Assembly (NCBI GenBank): GCA_937958015.1
Contig: CALGOA010000018.1
Coordinates: forward strand, 1-34,728
Source: an uncultured Acidimicrobiales bacterium
GTDB lineage: Bacteria; Actinomycetota; Acidimicrobiia; Acidimicrobiales; SZUA-35
Direction of reading: 5' to 3'
DNA: 34,728 nucleotides
In this document: in pieces, positions 33,562 through 34,728 of the stretch
Position numbering within the stretch: the stretch's first letter is position 1
Layout of the letters: every line of letters begins with the position of its first letter
Position numbers and translations under genes: made by a program
The notes under the pieces: generated by a model
The model's input: only the letters and a program-made list of their open reading frames with translations
What the model was told of the DNA's origin: nothing
The model's database searches: none

Positions 33562-34728
33562 ATGACTTCCTCGGCGGGAAACATGTGCGATTTCGGTGAC
33601 GGTCTTCTCGGCCCGGAACGTGAAGCCCTGATCGCAGCGGGTTCGGCTTTGATCAAACTCGGGATGACCGATCCTGCGGCGTTGTCTGCCGAGGGGTGGG
33701 CTGACGCAATCGTTCAACTCGTTCAGACCAGTGAGACCGCTGGGGTGATGGCGGGTCAGTACATGGACGCCGGCGACCAACGGGCCGCTTGTTACACCAA
33801 AGGCGAAAAGTCAGTGGTGGCGTTGGTGTCAGCGAAGACGCATGTGCCCCGGCAGCGGGCCACCCAGCTGCTTCGTGCTGGCCGGACAAGGCATCGGTTC
33901 CCGCATTTTCACCGGGCCCTGATCGAGGGGAAGATCACCACCGGCCATGTGGACATCATCACCCGAGCGGCCAAGACCGCTGACTCCCGTCAGTTCGCTT
34001 GCTCCGAGAAGGATCTGGCCGCGTTGGCGGTGTTGTGCACGCCTGAGGAGTTCCGGGTCAAGCTCGATGAATGGTTAGCGGCTGCGGACCCGAACGAACA
34101 CTTGGATGAGTTCCTCCGGGCACAGGCACGACGCCATTTCGTGTGGGGTCGGGACCTGTTCGGCAACATCCACTTCGACGGCACCTTCGAACCCTTAGCT
34201 GGAGAAGCCGTCATCAACGCCGTCCACCACCGAGAGAAAGAACTCGCAGCTGTACGGCCGGAGGTGGTCGGCGCCGCGTTGGCTCATGACGCGCTCGTTG
34301 ATCTGATCCTCGGTGACGCCTCGCCGAAGGGCCATATCGAGATCCTGTATCCCCAAGGCCAGGACCCACGCGATGAACAACCCAAAGAGCGGATCAAGCT
34401 CGGCTCCAACCCGCCAACCCCGAACGACCAGTTCCTGTCAGACCATGTGAACGACTGGCTCGACCGCCTCGACCGCCAACCAACCGGACCAATCCCCGTA
34501 CCCGCACCCGGCGGAACCGGGTTCGGTTCGGTCATCTACCCAAAAACAGCACGCGGAACTTTGGTCCCGCCATCGGTCGTGGATGAAATGGGTGGCCGCC
34601 GGCGGTATCACCCGCTCGACACCGACGGGAACCTTGTCAATGACCGGCCCGGCGGCCGGCACTTCGGGGCCGTGCAGAAACGCATGATCCGACTACGCGA
34701 CAACACCTGCCAACACCCCGGCTGCCAA
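33562..34728 (+). CDS. DUF222 / HNH endonuclease family protein, 3' end outside window
   Basis: The frame is open to the right edge, giving at least 389 residues. The N-terminal DUF222 domain shows KSVVALVSAKTHVPRQRA, ALIEGKITTGHVDIITRA and GRDLFGNIHFDGTFEPLAGE. The last visible residues, RLRDNTCQHPGC, are the first half of the HNH nuclease site; the rest lies outside. This is the 13E12-repeat type family, found in many copies in actinobacterial genomes and thought to be mobile or damage-linked, although its role is not established. It starts with ATG at 33562, probably leaderless. It is divergent from proS across 240 bp. Confidence 0.9.
   Translation, partial: MTSSAGNMCDFGDGLLGPEREALIAAGSALIKLGMTDPAALSAEGWADAIVQLVQTSETAGVMAGQYMDAGDQRAACYTKGEKSVVALVSAKTHVPRQRATQLLRAGRTRHRFPHFHRALIEGKITTGHVDIITRAAKTADSRQFACSEKDLAALAVLCTPEEFRVKLDEWLAAADPNEHLDEFLRAQARRHFVWGRDLFGNIHFDGTFEPLAGEAVINAVHHREKELAAVRPEVVGAALAHDALVDLILGDASPKGHIEILYPQGQDPRDEQPKERIKLGSNPPTPNDQFLSDHVNDWLDRLDRQPTGPIPVPAPGGTGFGSVIYPKTARGTLVPPSVVDEMGGRRRYHPLDTDGNLVNDRPGGRHFGAVQKRMIRLRDNTCQHPGCQ

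Noticed and set aside
33322-33780. N-terminal extension of proS
   Set aside because: The extra 153 residues do not resemble ProS, contain low-quality protein sequence and overlap the divergent DUF222-HNH gene.

Overview
The window is high-GC DNA with dense, mostly operonic genes, GTG and TTG starts, several starts that lie 6-7 nt behind a TANNNT-like -10 box (possible leaderless transcripts), and a DUF222/HNH endonuclease gene at the right edge. Together these point to an Actinomycetota genome, perhaps Acidimicrobiia; the exact taxon is inference. No phage, IS element, rRNA, CRISPR array or complete tRNA is seen.

Left part (1-11.6 kb): two conserved proteins of unknown function (the second is DUF3726-like), a small actinobacterial conserved hypothetical, folD, a large FAD/GcvT fusion of the sarcosine/dimethylglycine dehydrogenase type, and selD. 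The selD gene is the most important observation. Its true start is at 6065 and its catalytic residue is encoded by an in-frame TGA at 6113-6115, giving the motif HGAG-Sec-SCK, with a perfect hairpin downstream that fits a bacterial SECIS element. The organism therefore very probably makes selenocysteine proteins, and a naive gene call starting at 6152 loses the active site. On the other strand follow an MFS transporter, a small unknown gene, and metF and fhs. FolD, MetF and Fhs with two methyl-group-releasing dehydrogenases make a nearly complete tetrahydrofolate one-carbon oxidation set.

Middle (11.6-20.6 kb): a 315-bp regulatory gap with three 19-bp iterons, a small-molecule kinase of the APH fold, then a polyol utilisation island. 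On the minus strand are a mannitol-dehydrogenase-type polyol oxidoreductase, a DeoR regulator and an inositol-monophosphatase-family enzyme. Divergent on the plus strand is an ABC importer: a lipoprotein binding protein, two hairpins, two permeases and an ATPase.

Right-middle (20.7-26.5 kb): a DUF3592 membrane protein, a GntR/FCD regulator, and divergent from it a dimethylglycine-oxidase-like FAD/GcvT fusion followed by etfB and etfA. A perfect 15-nt palindrome lies in the shared promoter region. The ETF pair suggests that electrons go to the respiratory chain rather than directly to oxygen.

Right end (26.5-34.7 kb): a lipoprotein, a VOC protein, an unusual fusion of a membrane spermidine-synthase-like domain with a beta-propeller-like domain, a YhhN-family membrane protein, proS, and a truncated DUF222-HNH gene with a promoter resembling the DNA-damage (RecA-NDp) type. 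All assignments rest on reading motifs by eye; no database search was run.
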